Source of the DNA: Lewinellaceae bacterium
GTDB taxonomy: Bacteria; Bacteroidota; Bacteroidia; Chitinophagales; Saprospiraceae
Assembly (NCBI GenBank): GCA_020636075.1
Contig: JACJYO010000006.1
Coordinates: forward strand, 248,001-312,000
Direction of reading: 5' to 3'
Length of the DNA: 64,000 nucleotides
Part shown: positions 7,655 through 16,361 of the stretch, piece by piece
Numbering within the stretch: the first letter of the stretch is position 1
Layout: every line of letters starts with the position of its first letter
Made by a program: the position numbers and the translations under genes
Notes under the pieces: model-generated
Database searches by the model: none
What the model was told of the DNA's origin: nothing
Seen by the model: only the letters and a program-made list of their open reading frames with translations

Positions 7655-8935
7655 ATGAAACGAATGATCACCTTTTGGGTACTTTTTTTTGCCGTTTGCC
7701 AGACGGCGATGCTGCAAACTTACCTGCATTGCGGGCGCCTGATTGGTATGACCGACGAACAGGTACAAACGGAAATGACCATAGTGGTAGACGGCAGCAA
7801 AATAGCCCGTATCGAAAAAGGCTACCTGCGTGCGCCGGAAGGCGTCCAGGTGGTTGATCTGAAAAACAAAACCGTACTTCCCGGCTTGATTGACTGCCAT
7901 GTGCACGTCGAATGGGAAATTAACCGGAATACCTACCTGGAGCGCTACACCTTGAATGACGCCGACTATGCCCTTCGGGCCACTGCTTACCTGAAGCGCA
8001 CACTGAACATCGGGTTTACCACGGTGCGCGACCTGGGTGGCCGCGGTGCCAATATCGCCCTGCGCAATGCCGTGAACAAAGGCTGGATTGCCGGGCCGCG
8101 CATTCTGACTTCCGGCCGGATCATCAGCATCACCGGCGGCCATGGCGATGCCACTACGGGCTCGCGTTGGGACTTGCTCGAACCGCCTCCCGGCGCTGAA
8201 ATGGGCATTGCCGATGGCCCCGATGCCTGCCGGAAAGCGGTGCGCAGCCAGGTTAAACTCGGCGCCGACCTGATCAAGGTAACGGCAACCGGCGGTGTGC
8301 TCAGCCTGGCCCGCGATGGGCTCTTGCCCCACTACGCCGAAGATGAACTCGAAACTATCGTAAAAACCGCAGCTGACCTGGGGGTGCGCGTAGCGGCACA
8401 CGCCCATGGCGACGAAGGCATACGTCGCGCCATCCTTGCCGGCGTCAGCAGTATAGAGCACGGGACATTTATGAGCGACAGCACCATGAGCCTGATGCTC
8501 CAACACGGCACCTGGTATGTACCGACGCTCACGGCCGGTTGGGCAGTGACCGATAGCGCGCAAGTCAAGGGTTTTTTCCCGGAAGTCGTGCGCGAGAAGG
8601 CGCTGGGTATTGGCCCGCAAATTTCGGCTACGCTGACGCGTGCTTACCAACGCGGTATCCGCATCGCATTTGGCACCGATGCCGGTGTCTACCCGCATGG
8701 GAAAAATAACCTGGAGTTCAATTTTATGGCCAAAGCCGGGATGAAACCCTGGGATATCCTGCGCGCTGCTACCGTCAATGCTGCCGAATTACTCGATTTA
8801 CAAAAACAAATCGGCACCTTGGAGCCCGGCAAACAGGCGGATATTATCGCCGTGGATGGCAACCCTTTACAAGATATCCGTGCTATGGAACGGGTTGGGT
8901 TTGTGATGCGGGCAGGGATGATTTATTTGGAATAA
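7655..8935 (+). CDS. Exported metal-dependent amidohydrolase
   Basis: This 426-residue protein has a signal peptide in its first ~20 residues and then the amidohydrolase beta-sandwich and TIM barrel. Metal and catalytic residues are visible: H82 and H84 (GLIDCHVHVE), K208 as the likely carboxylated lysine (LIKVTATGG), H249/H251 (VAAHAHG), H269 (SIEHGT) and D342 (FGTDAG). The C-terminal GTLEPGKQADIIAVDGNPL strand completes the fold. The closest relatives in general knowledge are imidazolonepropionase-like and Xaa-Pro or Xaa-Arg dipeptidase amidohydrolases, which are often periplasmic in Bacteroidota. A dipeptidase role is therefore an inference. It stands alone, with an inverted repeat downstream. 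Confidence 0.88.
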   Translation: MKRMITFWVLFFAVCQTAMLQTYLHCGRLIGMTDEQVQTEMTIVVDGSKIARIEKGYLRAPEGVQVVDLKNKTVLPGLIDCHVHVEWEINRNTYLERYTLNDADYALRATAYLKRTLNIGFTTVRDLGGRGANIALRNAVNKGWIAGPRILTSGRIISITGGHGDATTGSRWDLLEPPPGAEMGIADGPDACRKAVRSQVKLGADLIKVTATGGVLSLARDGLLPHYAEDELETIVKTAADLGVRVAAHAHGDEGIRRAILAGVSSIEHGTFMSDSTMSLMLQHGTWYVPTLTAGWAVTDSAQVKGFFPEVVREKALGIGPQISATLTRAYQRGIRIAFGTDAGVYPHGKNNLEFNFMAKAGMKPWDILRAATVNAAELLDLQKQIGTLEPGKQADIIAVDGNPLQDIRAMERVGFVMRAGMIYLE

Positions 8936-8985
8936 TTCAATACGGGCGGTTATTTTTACATCCGTACCACCCATCCCGTGATGAT

Positions 8986-9096
8986 GTAGGGGCGACCCTC
9001 GCGGTCGCCCGGAACCCGCGGTCGCCTGGAACCCGCGGCACCCGTTTCAAACGGTCAACCATGCATCCCACGGGCGACCGCGAGGGTCGCCCCTAC
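8986..9096. repeat. Perfect 25-bp inverted repeat around a GC-rich loop
   Basis: The arm at 8986-9010 (GTAGGGGCGACCCTCGCGGT plus CGCCC) is an exact reverse complement of 9072-9096. The 61-base loop contains two direct copies of GGAACCCGCGG separated by TCGCCT. The arm itself holds a smaller symmetric core (GCGACC and GGTCGC). This family of intergenic repeats is familiar from many environmental bacterial genomes. Here it separates the amidohydrolase gene from the DUF58 gene and could end transcription or protect the message end. Confidence 0.8.
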
Positions 9097-9115
9097 GGAA
9101 GATGGTGGTTCAATT

Positions 9116-9123
9116 TACATTTG
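9116..9123 (+). promoter_or_regulatory. Possible promoter element of the DUF58 gene
   Basis: TACATTTG fits the TAnnTTTG element and would give a leader of about 55 bases before the ATG at 9186. No clear TTG element is seen upstream, so the match is partial. Confidence 0.35.
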
Positions 9124-9185
9124 TTTGAAAAGGGTGGTTTTTTAATATTGGGGCAATTTTCAGGCCTCTCCAACCACAACCAATT

Positions 9186-10508
9186 ATGCGCAATCTTTTT
9201 CTCACCAATCGTTTTTTCTGGCTCTTTGGCGGCCTGGTTGCGTTGTTTGCGGCGGCATTCCCGGTGCCTGCGTTGTTTCCTGTGGCAAAGGCCATTTTTG
9301 TTGCAGTTTTAGCCTTGGTGGCGGCCGACGGTTTTTTGCTTTTTGGCCGCCGGCCAAATGTGTTTTGCGTTCGGGAACTCAATCCGGTGTTTTCGCTGAG
9401 CGACCCGAATCCGGTGACTTTGCGTTTGCACAATGCGGGGGCGATCCGTTTGCGGCTGAGTGTGGTGGATGAATTGCCGGTGCAGTTCCAGCGGCGCGAT
9501 TTTGAGGAACATCTAACTGTAGCGCCGGAGGAGAAATCGATTGTCCGGTACGAGTTGCGGCCTCTTACACGTGGCGCCTATCATTTTGGAAACATCAATG
9601 TGTTTGTGACCACCCGGCTGGGGCTGGTGGAACGGCGGGTGATTTTTGTACAGCCGCAGGAGGTGGCTGTTTATCCTTCCATCATTCAAATGAAGCGCTA
9701 TGAATTGCGCGCTATGCAGCACATTGCCCATGAAACGGGCATCAAGAAAATCCGCCGGATCGGGCACAGTTACGAGTTTGAACAGATTAAAAACTACGTG
9801 CAGGGCGATGACTATCGGAGTATCAACTGGAAAGCCTCCAGCCGCCGTGCAGCCCTCATGGTGAACCAGTACGAAGACGAGCGCAGCCAGCAGGTGTACT
9901 GCATCGTCGACAAAAGCCGGGTGATGCGTATGCCGTTCGATGGCCTCAGCCTGATGGACTACGCGATCAATACTGCACTGGCAATCAGCAACATCATTTT
10001 GAAAAAACAGGACAAGGCGGGTTTGCTGACCTTTTCCGATGTGATCGGCGCCACCTTGAAGGCCGAGCGCAGTGCCGGGCAATTGAGCCGTATTCTGGAG
10101 TCGCTGTACCGTGAAAAGGAGCGCACCGGGGAGTCGAATTACGAGTTGTTGTACGAGGCCGTGCGGCGGATGATCAGCATGCGGGCCTTGTTGTTGTTGT
10201 TCACCAATTTTGAAAGCATGTATGCGCTGGAGCGTGCTTTGCCGACGTTGCGCCGCCTGAACCGCTTTCACCTGCTGGTAGTGGTGTTTTTTGAAAACAC
10301 GGAAATTCGGGCGTTGGCGCATGAAGATGTGAACCGTACTGCCGATATTTACAGGCAAACCGTGGCGCGGCAGTTTTTGCAGGAGAAAAAAGAAATGGTG
10401 TCCAAACTGCGGCAATTCGGCATTCAGGCCATTTTGACCAAGCCGGAAGATTTGACATTAAACACAATCAATAAGTACCTGGAACTGAAGTCGCGGGGTT
10501 TGATCTGA
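9186..10508 (+). CDS. DUF58 domain protein
   Basis: This 440-residue protein has two N-terminal membrane segments (about residues 8-30 and 32-52), an Ig-like strand region, and then the DUF58 core with EFEQIKNYVQGDDYRSINWK (near residue 200). A von Willebrand A-like fold follows (CIVDKSRVM, LLLFTNFES). DUF58 proteins commonly accompany MoxR-type AAA ATPases and VWA/aerotolerance proteins, and are thought to act in envelope assembly or stress. No MoxR ATPase gene is present within this window. Downstream are three small membrane-protein genes on the same strand, about 80 bases away, which may or may not share the transcript. Confidence 0.88.
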   Translation: MRNLFLTNRFFWLFGGLVALFAAAFPVPALFPVAKAIFVAVLALVAADGFLLFGRRPNVFCVRELNPVFSLSDPNPVTLRLHNAGAIRLRLSVVDELPVQFQRRDFEEHLTVAPEEKSIVRYELRPLTRGAYHFGNINVFVTTRLGLVERRVIFVQPQEVAVYPSIIQMKRYELRAMQHIAHETGIKKIRRIGHSYEFEQIKNYVQGDDYRSINWKASSRRAALMVNQYEDERSQQVYCIVDKSRVMRMPFDGLSLMDYAINTALAISNIILKKQDKAGLLTFSDVIGATLKAERSAGQLSRILESLYREKERTGESNYELLYEAVRRMISMRALLLLFTNFESMYALERALPTLRRLNRFHLLVVVFFENTEIRALAHEDVNRTADIYRQTVARQFLQEKKEMVSKLRQFGIQAILTKPEDLTLNTINKYLELKSRGLI

Positions 10509-10587
10509 GCAACCAATTCTAAGTTGGGTGGGGGAGAGGTGCCTGGAAACTTGACACTGATTTATAACAACTTAAACCATATTTATC

Positions 10588-10869
10588 ATGGAAAATTACG
10601 AAAAACAAAAGTTTATTACCACTTGGGAAAAAAGCAGAACCCAAGGAAAATGGTGGTTCATGCTAAAGTATTTTGCCATTTACATAATCCTTATTTTAAC
10701 CCTGCGCACGCTGCTTGATTTGTTCGAGGTTGATCTGGAAACGGCCATTAAGCAGAATTTTGCTGTCGGGGAGGAGTTGGCTTTTACTGTTGTTTTAGCA
10801 ATAGCACTTGGCTGGTTTCTTTGGTGGTGGATGGAGCGAAAATACCAGCGCTTAAAATCAGAACTATAA
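10588..10869 (+). CDS. Small membrane protein, first of three tandem paralogs
   Basis: This 93-residue protein begins with a charged segment (ENYEKQKFITTWEKSRTQGKW) and then has two hydrophobic segments (about 31-45 and 67-83), ending in a basic YQRLKSEL tail. The layout EKQKFI-x2-WE-x3-GK, two membrane segments, and Y-R/Q-KL near the end recurs in the next two genes, so these are tandem duplicates. The likely topology is both ends in the cytoplasm. Function is unknown and I recognise no named family. Confidence 0.7.
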   Translation: MENYEKQKFITTWEKSRTQGKWWFMLKYFAIYIILILTLRTLLDLFEVDLETAIKQNFAVGEELAFTVVLAIALGWFLWWWMERKYQRLKSEL

Positions 10870-10910
10870 ATTTTTTCAAGCACTAACTCAGACGTTTAAA
10901 AGCACACATC

Positions 10911-11195
10911 ATGTTTTACGCCGGAGAAAAGGAAAAATTCATAGCCAACTGGGAAAAACGGCGTGCGAAGGGCAAGTGGCATTTTATTCTGCGCAATACT
11001 TTTTGGACGACCCTGCTGTTTATTGCAGTTATGGTGCTGGTCGAATTGGTTTCGGAGGGATGGGAGACGATCCTGAATGGAGCGGTTTTTTATACGAGCC
11101 TTTGGTTTACCGCCATTTTTTTTGGGTTTTTTATGGCTTGGTCTCAATGGAGCGCAAGTGAAGGGCAATACCGTAAACTAAAATCCGGTGTATGA
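10911..11195 (+). CDS. Small membrane protein, second of three tandem paralogs
   Basis: This 94-residue protein starts FYAGEKEKFIANWEKRRAKG, clearly related to the preceding gene. It has two hydrophobic stretches (about 32-45 and 60-80) and the same QYRKLKSGV tail. The next gene's ATG overlaps this stop codon (ATGA at 11192-11195), which indicates translational coupling. Function is unknown. Confidence 0.7.
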   Translation: MFYAGEKEKFIANWEKRRAKGKWHFILRNTFWTTLLFIAVMVLVELVSEGWETILNGAVFYTSLWFTAIFFGFFMAWSQWSASEGQYRKLKSGV

Positions 11196-11530
11196 ATGCA
11201 CAAGAAAAACAGCAATTCCTGGAGCACTGGAAAACCACGCGCCAAAAAGGCGCTTTCCGGTATATCGTGGCCACGGCGATCAGCTGGGGGACGATCACGG
11301 TATTTTTGATTCGTTTTTTTATGGTGGTGTTTGAGCAGGGGTTTGCCTGGCCGGCTTTGCGGGATGCCTTTAATTCGCGCGAGTTTCTGCTGTACTGGGG
11401 TGTTTTTTTGATCGGCGGCCTGTTCTATGCCGTGACCATGTGGTTTTATTTTAACTGGCAATACCGGAAGTTGGAGGCGGCGCAGCAACTTCAAAACGAA
11501 GAACAAGAGGCTGATTCGCAGTCAGTATAA
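11192..11530 (+). CDS. Small membrane protein, third of three tandem paralogs
   Basis: This 112-residue protein starts MNAQEKQQFLEHWKTTRQKG and has two membrane segments (about 30-48 and 66-87), then WQYRKLEAAQQLQNEE and an acidic tail that is longer than in its sisters. Its start overlaps the stop of the second paralog by four bases, so the two are probably translated together. The family shares a polar N-terminal helix, a two-span membrane domain and a YRKL motif, but has no assigned role. Confidence 0.7.
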   Translation: MNAQEKQQFLEHWKTTRQKGAFRYIVATAISWGTITVFLIRFFMVVFEQGFAWPALRDAFNSREFLLYWGVFLIGGLFYAVTMWFYFNWQYRKLEAAQQLQNEEQEADSQSV

Positions 11531-11584
11531 ACACAGTGCGGGCGTATCATAAGTCTTCACACGCGCAGGTAGTTCCTAATTTTC

Positions 11585-11643
11585 ACCACGGAGACACAGA
11601 GACCACGGAGTTTAATTCTCCGTGGTCTCTGTGTCTCCGTGGT
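11585..11643. repeat. Perfect 26-bp hairpin, likely two-way terminator
   Basis: The arms at 11585-11610 and 11618-11643 are exact reverse complements around a 7-base loop (TTTAATT). Within each arm ACCACGGAG is itself repeated, around a GACACAG core. It lies between convergent genes, the third small membrane protein and the acyl-CoA dehydrogenase, so it is well placed to stop transcription from both sides. Confidence 0.8.
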
Positions 11644-11730
11644 AAATAAAATATTCTACGGTGCACATTTCAGATTTCTCTCTGTTGAGACACCCTCACT
11701 CGTATAGTTTCAAAAACAGAATTGGCAAAA

Positions 11731-12909
11731 TCAAACGACCCCTGCCAACCCCGGCATGGGCACGTACAGATCACCTTTCAATACATTTCGGGAGATAACG
11801 ATACGCTGAACTTCGGAGGTGCCTTCATAGATCTGAGTGATCTTGGCATCGCGCATGAGGCGCTCCACGTGGTATTCTTTTACATAACCATAACCACCGT
11901 GAATTTGCACCGCTTCCACGGTGTGCCGCATAGCCACCTCGGAAGCAAAAAGTTTAGCCATGGAGGAGGCCTGGTCAAAATCGAGCCCCTGGTCTTTCAG
12001 TACGGCAGAGCGGTATACCAACAGGCGGGCAGCTTCAATTTCGGTGGCCATGTCGGCCAGTTTGAACGCAATTGCCTGGTGCTTGCTGATGGGTTTGCCA
12101 AAGGTTTCGCGTTCCTGAGCATAGGCAACCGATAGTTCGTAGGCGCCGGCTGCGATGCCAAGGGCTTGGGCGGCGATACCAATGCGTCCGCCGGAAAGCG
12201 TTTTCATGGCAAACTTGAATCCGAAACCATCTTTTCCGATCCGGTTTTCCTTGGGCACTTTTACGTCGTTATACATGATGGTATGCGTGTCGGAAGCGCG
12301 GATGCCGAGTTTGTCTTCTTTGGCGCCAACGGTGACGCCGGGCCAGGAGGTTTCGACCAAAAGTGCGTTAATTCCGTGGTGCCCTTTTTCCGGATCTGTT
12401 TGTGCGATAACGATGTGCAGACTGGATTTTCCGCCGCTGGTGATCCAGTTTTTGGTGCCGTTGAGCAGGTAGTGATCGCCCATGTCCACAGCCGTAGTAC
12501 GTTGGCTGGTAGCGTCGGAGCCGGCCTCGGGTTCGGAAAGGCAAAAGGAACCGATCCACTCACCGCTGGCCAGTCTGGGCAGGTACTTTTGTTTTTGCTC
12601 TTCGGTGCCGTATTTTTCAATACCCCAGCAAACCAGGGAGTTGTTGACAGACATAATCACGGAGCAGGAGCTGTCGACCTTGCTGATCTCCTCCATAGCG
12701 ATTACGTAGGACAGGGTGTCCATCCCGCCGCCGCCATATTCCGGGGGGACCATCATACCCAGAAAGCCTAATTCGGCCATTTGGCGTACCTGGTCATGCG
12801 GGTATTCCATTTTACTATCGCGTTCAATGACGCCGGGTTTTAATTCATTTTGGGCAAATTGCCGGGCTGCTTCTCTGACGGCCAGATGCTCTTCGGTTAG
12901 GTGAAACAT
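11731..12909 (-). CDS. Acyl-CoA dehydrogenase
   Basis: This 392-residue FAD-dependent dehydrogenase oxidises acyl-CoA to the trans-2-enoyl-CoA in fatty-acid or branched-chain amino-acid breakdown. The order is N-terminal helical domain, middle beta domain with GSFCLSEPEAGSDATS and NGTKNWITSGG, and C-terminal helical domain with GGRIGIAAQALGIA and VQIHGGYGYVKEY. The catalytic base is Glu362 in QIYEGTSEVQRIVISR, the position used by short-chain (butyryl-type) enzymes. Length and motifs are normal for the family. Chain-length preference and electron acceptor cannot be read from sequence alone. It is monocistronic here. Confidence 0.93.
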   Translation of the reverse strand: MFHLTEEHLAVREAARQFAQNELKPGVIERDSKMEYPHDQVRQMAELGFLGMMVPPEYGGGGMDTLSYVIAMEEISKVDSSCSVIMSVNNSLVCWGIEKYGTEEQKQKYLPRLASGEWIGSFCLSEPEAGSDATSQRTTAVDMGDHYLLNGTKNWITSGGKSSLHIVIAQTDPEKGHHGINALLVETSWPGVTVGAKEDKLGIRASDTHTIMYNDVKVPKENRIGKDGFGFKFAMKTLSGGRIGIAAQALGIAAGAYELSVAYAQERETFGKPISKHQAIAFKLADMATEIEAARLLVYRSAVLKDQGLDFDQASSMAKLFASEVAMRHTVEAVQIHGGYGYVKEYHVERLMRDAKITQIYEGTSEVQRIVISRNVLKGDLYVPMPGLAGVV

Positions 12910-13081
12910 AGCATGTTCAATTTAATACGGTTGGCAGATGGTTTAGGACAGACAAGGTAGCAGGTGCTTTGTCGGGTTAATTCAAGAAATACGGCCAAAC
13001 AAACGTTGTACAGGGTACGGTATTTCAGGCGGCGAATTTACGCCAAATTAACAAATGGGCCAACGGTTAGCAGCCAACAAA

Positions 13082-13900
13082 CTATTTTAGCACATGGGTT
13101 TCAGCCGCCTGCAAAACTTCTTTATTGGGTGTCGTTCCGTGATGTATGAAGGCGACTACATCGCAATGCTTTTCATCCCAATTTACAGGCAGAATCATCG
13201 TGTATTTTTTGGTGATCACAGCATTGGCGGTGAGCGGCTCTGCAATGACATCGCCGGTTGATTGCGTCAGAATATCCCGGAGTACATGCCGGTGGTAGTA
13301 GTCGGGTATTTTTTCCAGGTTAACTTTCTGATAGTCCTGGATACTGTCTTGTGTGATCAGTACCGTGAGCCGGTGCTCGCCGTTCAGGTTAGACTCGGGT
13401 GCCAGGGTGACTTCGACATCCAATTGGCGGTTCACCGGGTTGAAGCTGGTTTCCAGAAAAACCCCGACGGGAGGTGCTTCGCCCAGGTCTTCGTTGATAA
13501 TGCCGGCCCAAATTTGCCGTGGCAGGTAGGGCTCTGTTTCTGGCGGAACCAAGCGACGATTGATCGAGGCCGCCGGGAAAAACGAGGCATCGCCGATAAA
13601 GTTGGCCAGTTCGGAGCCTTTGGCAGTACGGAAGTCGTATTTGCTCTCGGCATATGGCTTGTCATAGCCAGGTGCTGCATGGATGGAAACGACGATGAGG
13701 TTTTCTCCGATCTGATTACCCAGGTTAACCAGGGCAGCGGTGCCGTCGGGACAGTTGGGACATTGAACTCCGGTGAGTTCTTCCACCAGCACATTGCGGC
13801 TGCCAACGTTCAACTCCGGAATTGGAATCGGTTTTTCTTCACAGGCTCCCAAGAGCGCGCAGCCGGCAGCGGCCAAACCCAGTAATATATTTTTATTCAT
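13082..13900 (-). CDS. Omp28-type outer-membrane lipoprotein
   Basis: This 272-residue protein has a lipoprotein signal (CALLGAC, Cys20) and then EELTGVQCPNCPDGTAAL, with a CPNC pair at 47-50 in a thioredoxin-like setting. This is the signature of the Omp28 family of Bacteroidota (first known from Porphyromonas). The C-terminal half is Ig-like beta structure. A thiol role is suggested by CPNC but unproven. It follows the DUF6029-type gene on the same strand after 55 bases; the two probably form an operon and may act together in the outer membrane. Confidence 0.82.
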   Translation of the reverse strand: MNKNILLGLAAAGCALLGACEEKPIPIPELNVGSRNVLVEELTGVQCPNCPDGTAALVNLGNQIGENLIVVSIHAAPGYDKPYAESKYDFRTAKGSELANFIGDASFFPAASINRRLVPPETEPYLPRQIWAGIINEDLGEAPPVGVFLETSFNPVNRQLDVEVTLAPESNLNGEHRLTVLITQDSIQDYQKVNLEKIPDYYHRHVLRDILTQSTGDVIAEPLTANAVITKKYTMILPVNWDEKHCDVVAFIHHGTTPNKEVLQAAETHVLK

Positions 13901-13955
13901 AGCGGGACAATTCAGAAGTGAATAGAAGTTAATAAACGGATTGATTCTTAGCGGG

Positions 13956-15596
13956 TTAAAATGAGGAACTCAGTTGGAGGCGTACGCCGTGAAAGGTCGG
14001 TTCGTAGCGGCAAATCCCCCCGGCGCAGTTGATCCCTTCGACCTGTTTGACGTAAGCAAGTGAAAAGCGGTTTGCCCGGAAGGTGTAAACAATACCCAGG
14101 GTGGGGTAGTGCAAGCCATCAAATTTCGTTTTTTCCACCGGAAAATTCTCCTTGTCGGCGTGTTGAATTTTGTACATGTCGGACACATAGATCAACCAGT
14201 GCGGCGCCATGCCTAATTCAACCAGCGCAAATGCCCAGGAGCCAAATTCATCTTCCGTGTTGAGGTACTGCGCTTCTACCCGGAGCGATTTGCGCGGCGT
14301 GAACTTGTACAACCACTCGGCGTAGGGTGTTACGGTATGCACGTAATCATCTTTGCCCTGGTAAACGGCAATATTGTATTGCAGTACTTGCAAACCGGCA
14401 AGCAGTTGCCATTTGCGTTTGTATTTGAAGGTGACTTCCGGCGCGATTTCGCGGTAAAGGCTGGTGTTATCCAGCAAATAAATATCAGACACATTCAAGC
14501 CGACCGACAGTTTTTTGTTGATCGCATACCGTGCATCCAGTTGAAAGCCTTTTTCGCCCAGTTCCTGGGTGTTTGGTGAAAACCGCGCAGGCAAGCGGAA
14601 GGTGTTTTGACGGGCCATGGGTGGCAGGAAGTTGATCTGACCTTGTACCCCGATCTGAAACGGATCGGTCCGGAACCGGAAGTTCTTGGTGTATTTGCCT
14701 TCCAGCGTTATACCCAGGCCGCCACCACCATAGGTGAAACTGGTGTAGGCGGTGTACCCGTCGGTGTTGACCAGTTTGCCTAATCCGCCGGTAACCTTTT
14801 CTTCAAATTCGTTGTAAATGACATCTTTGGTTTTGTAAGCGCCCTCTACATACCAGGAAAAGTTGCCGATGTGCAGGGTGTTGTACAGGGTCATGGCGTA
14901 GGTATTGTACTGCGCGCCGGTGCTGTCTTGTGGGGCGTAGGTGGCAATTTCGTTGACCACCCGGTTGACCGATTCTTCGTCGAGTGTGCGGGCCACAGCG
15001 CCAAATCCGGGGGCAATGGAAATGTTTTTTACCGTGTCCAACTTGACAAAGCCCTCCAGCGATCCGCCTCGGATGATCGATCCGTAGGTATTGAATTGTC
15101 GTTTTTGGCGCCCGGTGAAGGCCTTTATTTTCCATCTGTCGTTGAATTTATAGCCGACTTTAACACCCAAAAGCGCATTATCGATCATCAGTGCGCGCTC
15201 CTCATAAGCGCGAAAAATGATGCCGGAGCCAATCTGGTCGTACAGGTATCCGCCCGACAGGTCAAACTTGTGGATCTCTTTGTGGATGTACCAGCGGCCA
15301 ATCCCTTCATCGGTGAACGAACCGGTGGGGTTGAGCAGGTTGGAGTTGTTGAACATATCGAACCGGATGCCCATGTCGAAGCCCCAGTTAGAGTAGTTTA
15401 GCGCCAGCCAGCTCTCTGCACCAAATTTCTGGTTGTCGTATTGTGGGGTGCCAGTGGCGCCGATTTTTTCATCCGTGATAAAAAAATTGCCGTTGCTCTG
15501 TAGATTGCCTGAAATTCTTCCGCCGTTTTCCTGGGCTGTTAATTGAACTAGGCAAATAAACGATAGGGTAAAGGTGTGTAGTAGATGTTTCTTCAT
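13956..15596 (-). CDS. DUF6029-type outer-membrane beta-barrel protein
   Basis: This 546-residue protein has a signal peptide ending QLTAQ. The mature sequence is alternating beta-strand throughout (GRISGNLQSNGNFFI, WGFDMGIRFDMFNN, LGIVYTFRANRFSLAYVKQ) and ends in a terminal Phe (VRLQLSSSF), as expected of an outer-membrane barrel. It resembles the DUF6029 family that neighbours Omp28-like genes in Bacteroidota. There is no TonB box or plug domain, so it is not a classical TonB-dependent receptor. It is the first gene of the predicted two-gene operon with the Omp28-type gene. Confidence 0.8.
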   Translation of the reverse strand: MKKHLLHTFTLSFICLVQLTAQENGGRISGNLQSNGNFFITDEKIGATGTPQYDNQKFGAESWLALNYSNWGFDMGIRFDMFNNSNLLNPTGSFTDEGIGRWYIHKEIHKFDLSGGYLYDQIGSGIIFRAYEERALMIDNALLGVKVGYKFNDRWKIKAFTGRQKRQFNTYGSIIRGGSLEGFVKLDTVKNISIAPGFGAVARTLDEESVNRVVNEIATYAPQDSTGAQYNTYAMTLYNTLHIGNFSWYVEGAYKTKDVIYNEFEEKVTGGLGKLVNTDGYTAYTSFTYGGGGLGITLEGKYTKNFRFRTDPFQIGVQGQINFLPPMARQNTFRLPARFSPNTQELGEKGFQLDARYAINKKLSVGLNVSDIYLLDNTSLYREIAPEVTFKYKRKWQLLAGLQVLQYNIAVYQGKDDYVHTVTPYAEWLYKFTPRKSLRVEAQYLNTEDEFGSWAFALVELGMAPHWLIYVSDMYKIQHADKENFPVEKTKFDGLHYPTLGIVYTFRANRFSLAYVKQVEGINCAGGICRYEPTFHGVRLQLSSSF

Positions 15597-15673
15597 GAAA
15601 AACGGGCATTTTTTACAAACTGCTCAAGAATTAGCGCTATACCAGTAGTGCGCTGGATCAAACTAATTGCGTG

Positions 15674-15681
15674 CAAATGTA
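15674..15681 (-). promoter_or_regulatory. Possible promoter element of the DUF6029-Omp28 operon
   Basis: On the minus strand the bases read TACATTTG, which fits TAnnTTTG and would place the start about 70 bases before the ATG at 15596. No convincing TTG element is seen upstream. Confidence 0.4.
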
Positions 15682-16361
15682 GGTAATTCAGGTACATGGC
15701 CCTGTTGAAAATGTTGTTTTGAAGGCAAACCGTCAATATCTGCAGGCAGGATTCATGTCAGGTTTATTTCCTGTTTTTTGATTAAATAAAAATTTAATAT
15801 GTTTTAGAGGTGAAAAATATGTAATACCTTTAGCGCTTAATAATCCGCTTACTAGGTATTTGCCGTTTCAGGCTTGTTTTTTAAATATTCAAATGCACCT
15901 TGAAACGAGCAGCCTTCGGTTCCCGTCCCTTCCGATATGTTCATTTCTTGACCAGGTTACCTTTCAGCTTTTGATTTCCTTCGGGAAAATGTAATCAGGA
16001 GCGGGTATCCGGAATTTATTGTCAGCGGTATGTTTGTCGTAACAGATTGCCGTGTTGTTAATATGTATTTTATAATCTATTTCAATCTAATCTTTCTTTA
16101 ACAATTAGGGTCCCGCCTATGAAAAGTCTACATCTACCACACCTCATTGCTGGTTTTAACAACCATGCCCTTTTTTCTAATTTCATTCATAACTGGTTGA
16201 TTGAGTCCAAACCGGACTCGTAAATACAAGCTTGATTCTGGCTTCGTATCCAAATGTTGCAGCCGCACACTTTTTGATTTACAAGGTGTGCCCCTATGGC
16301 ATGTCATTTACAAGCGGAGCCTGTAGTTGATCTATTTGTTTGTATTAAAAATCAATCAATT
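15682..16361. other. AT-rich gene-free stretch before the first helical paralog
   Basis: No convincing long gene lies here. The plus strand has TACCTTTA near 15830, one base from the Bacteroidota -7 consensus, which would give a leader of over 500 bases to the gene at 16362. A 34-codon open frame at 16119-16223 (begins MKSLHLPHLIAGFNNH) is unsupported by any relative in the window. Confidence 0.5.

Noticed and set aside
10551..10574. TTGACA with a TATAAC-like element upstream of 10588
   Set aside because: It resembles a sigma-70 promoter of other phyla, but Bacteroidota use TTG/TAnnTTTG; the spacing (about 8 bases) is also too short.
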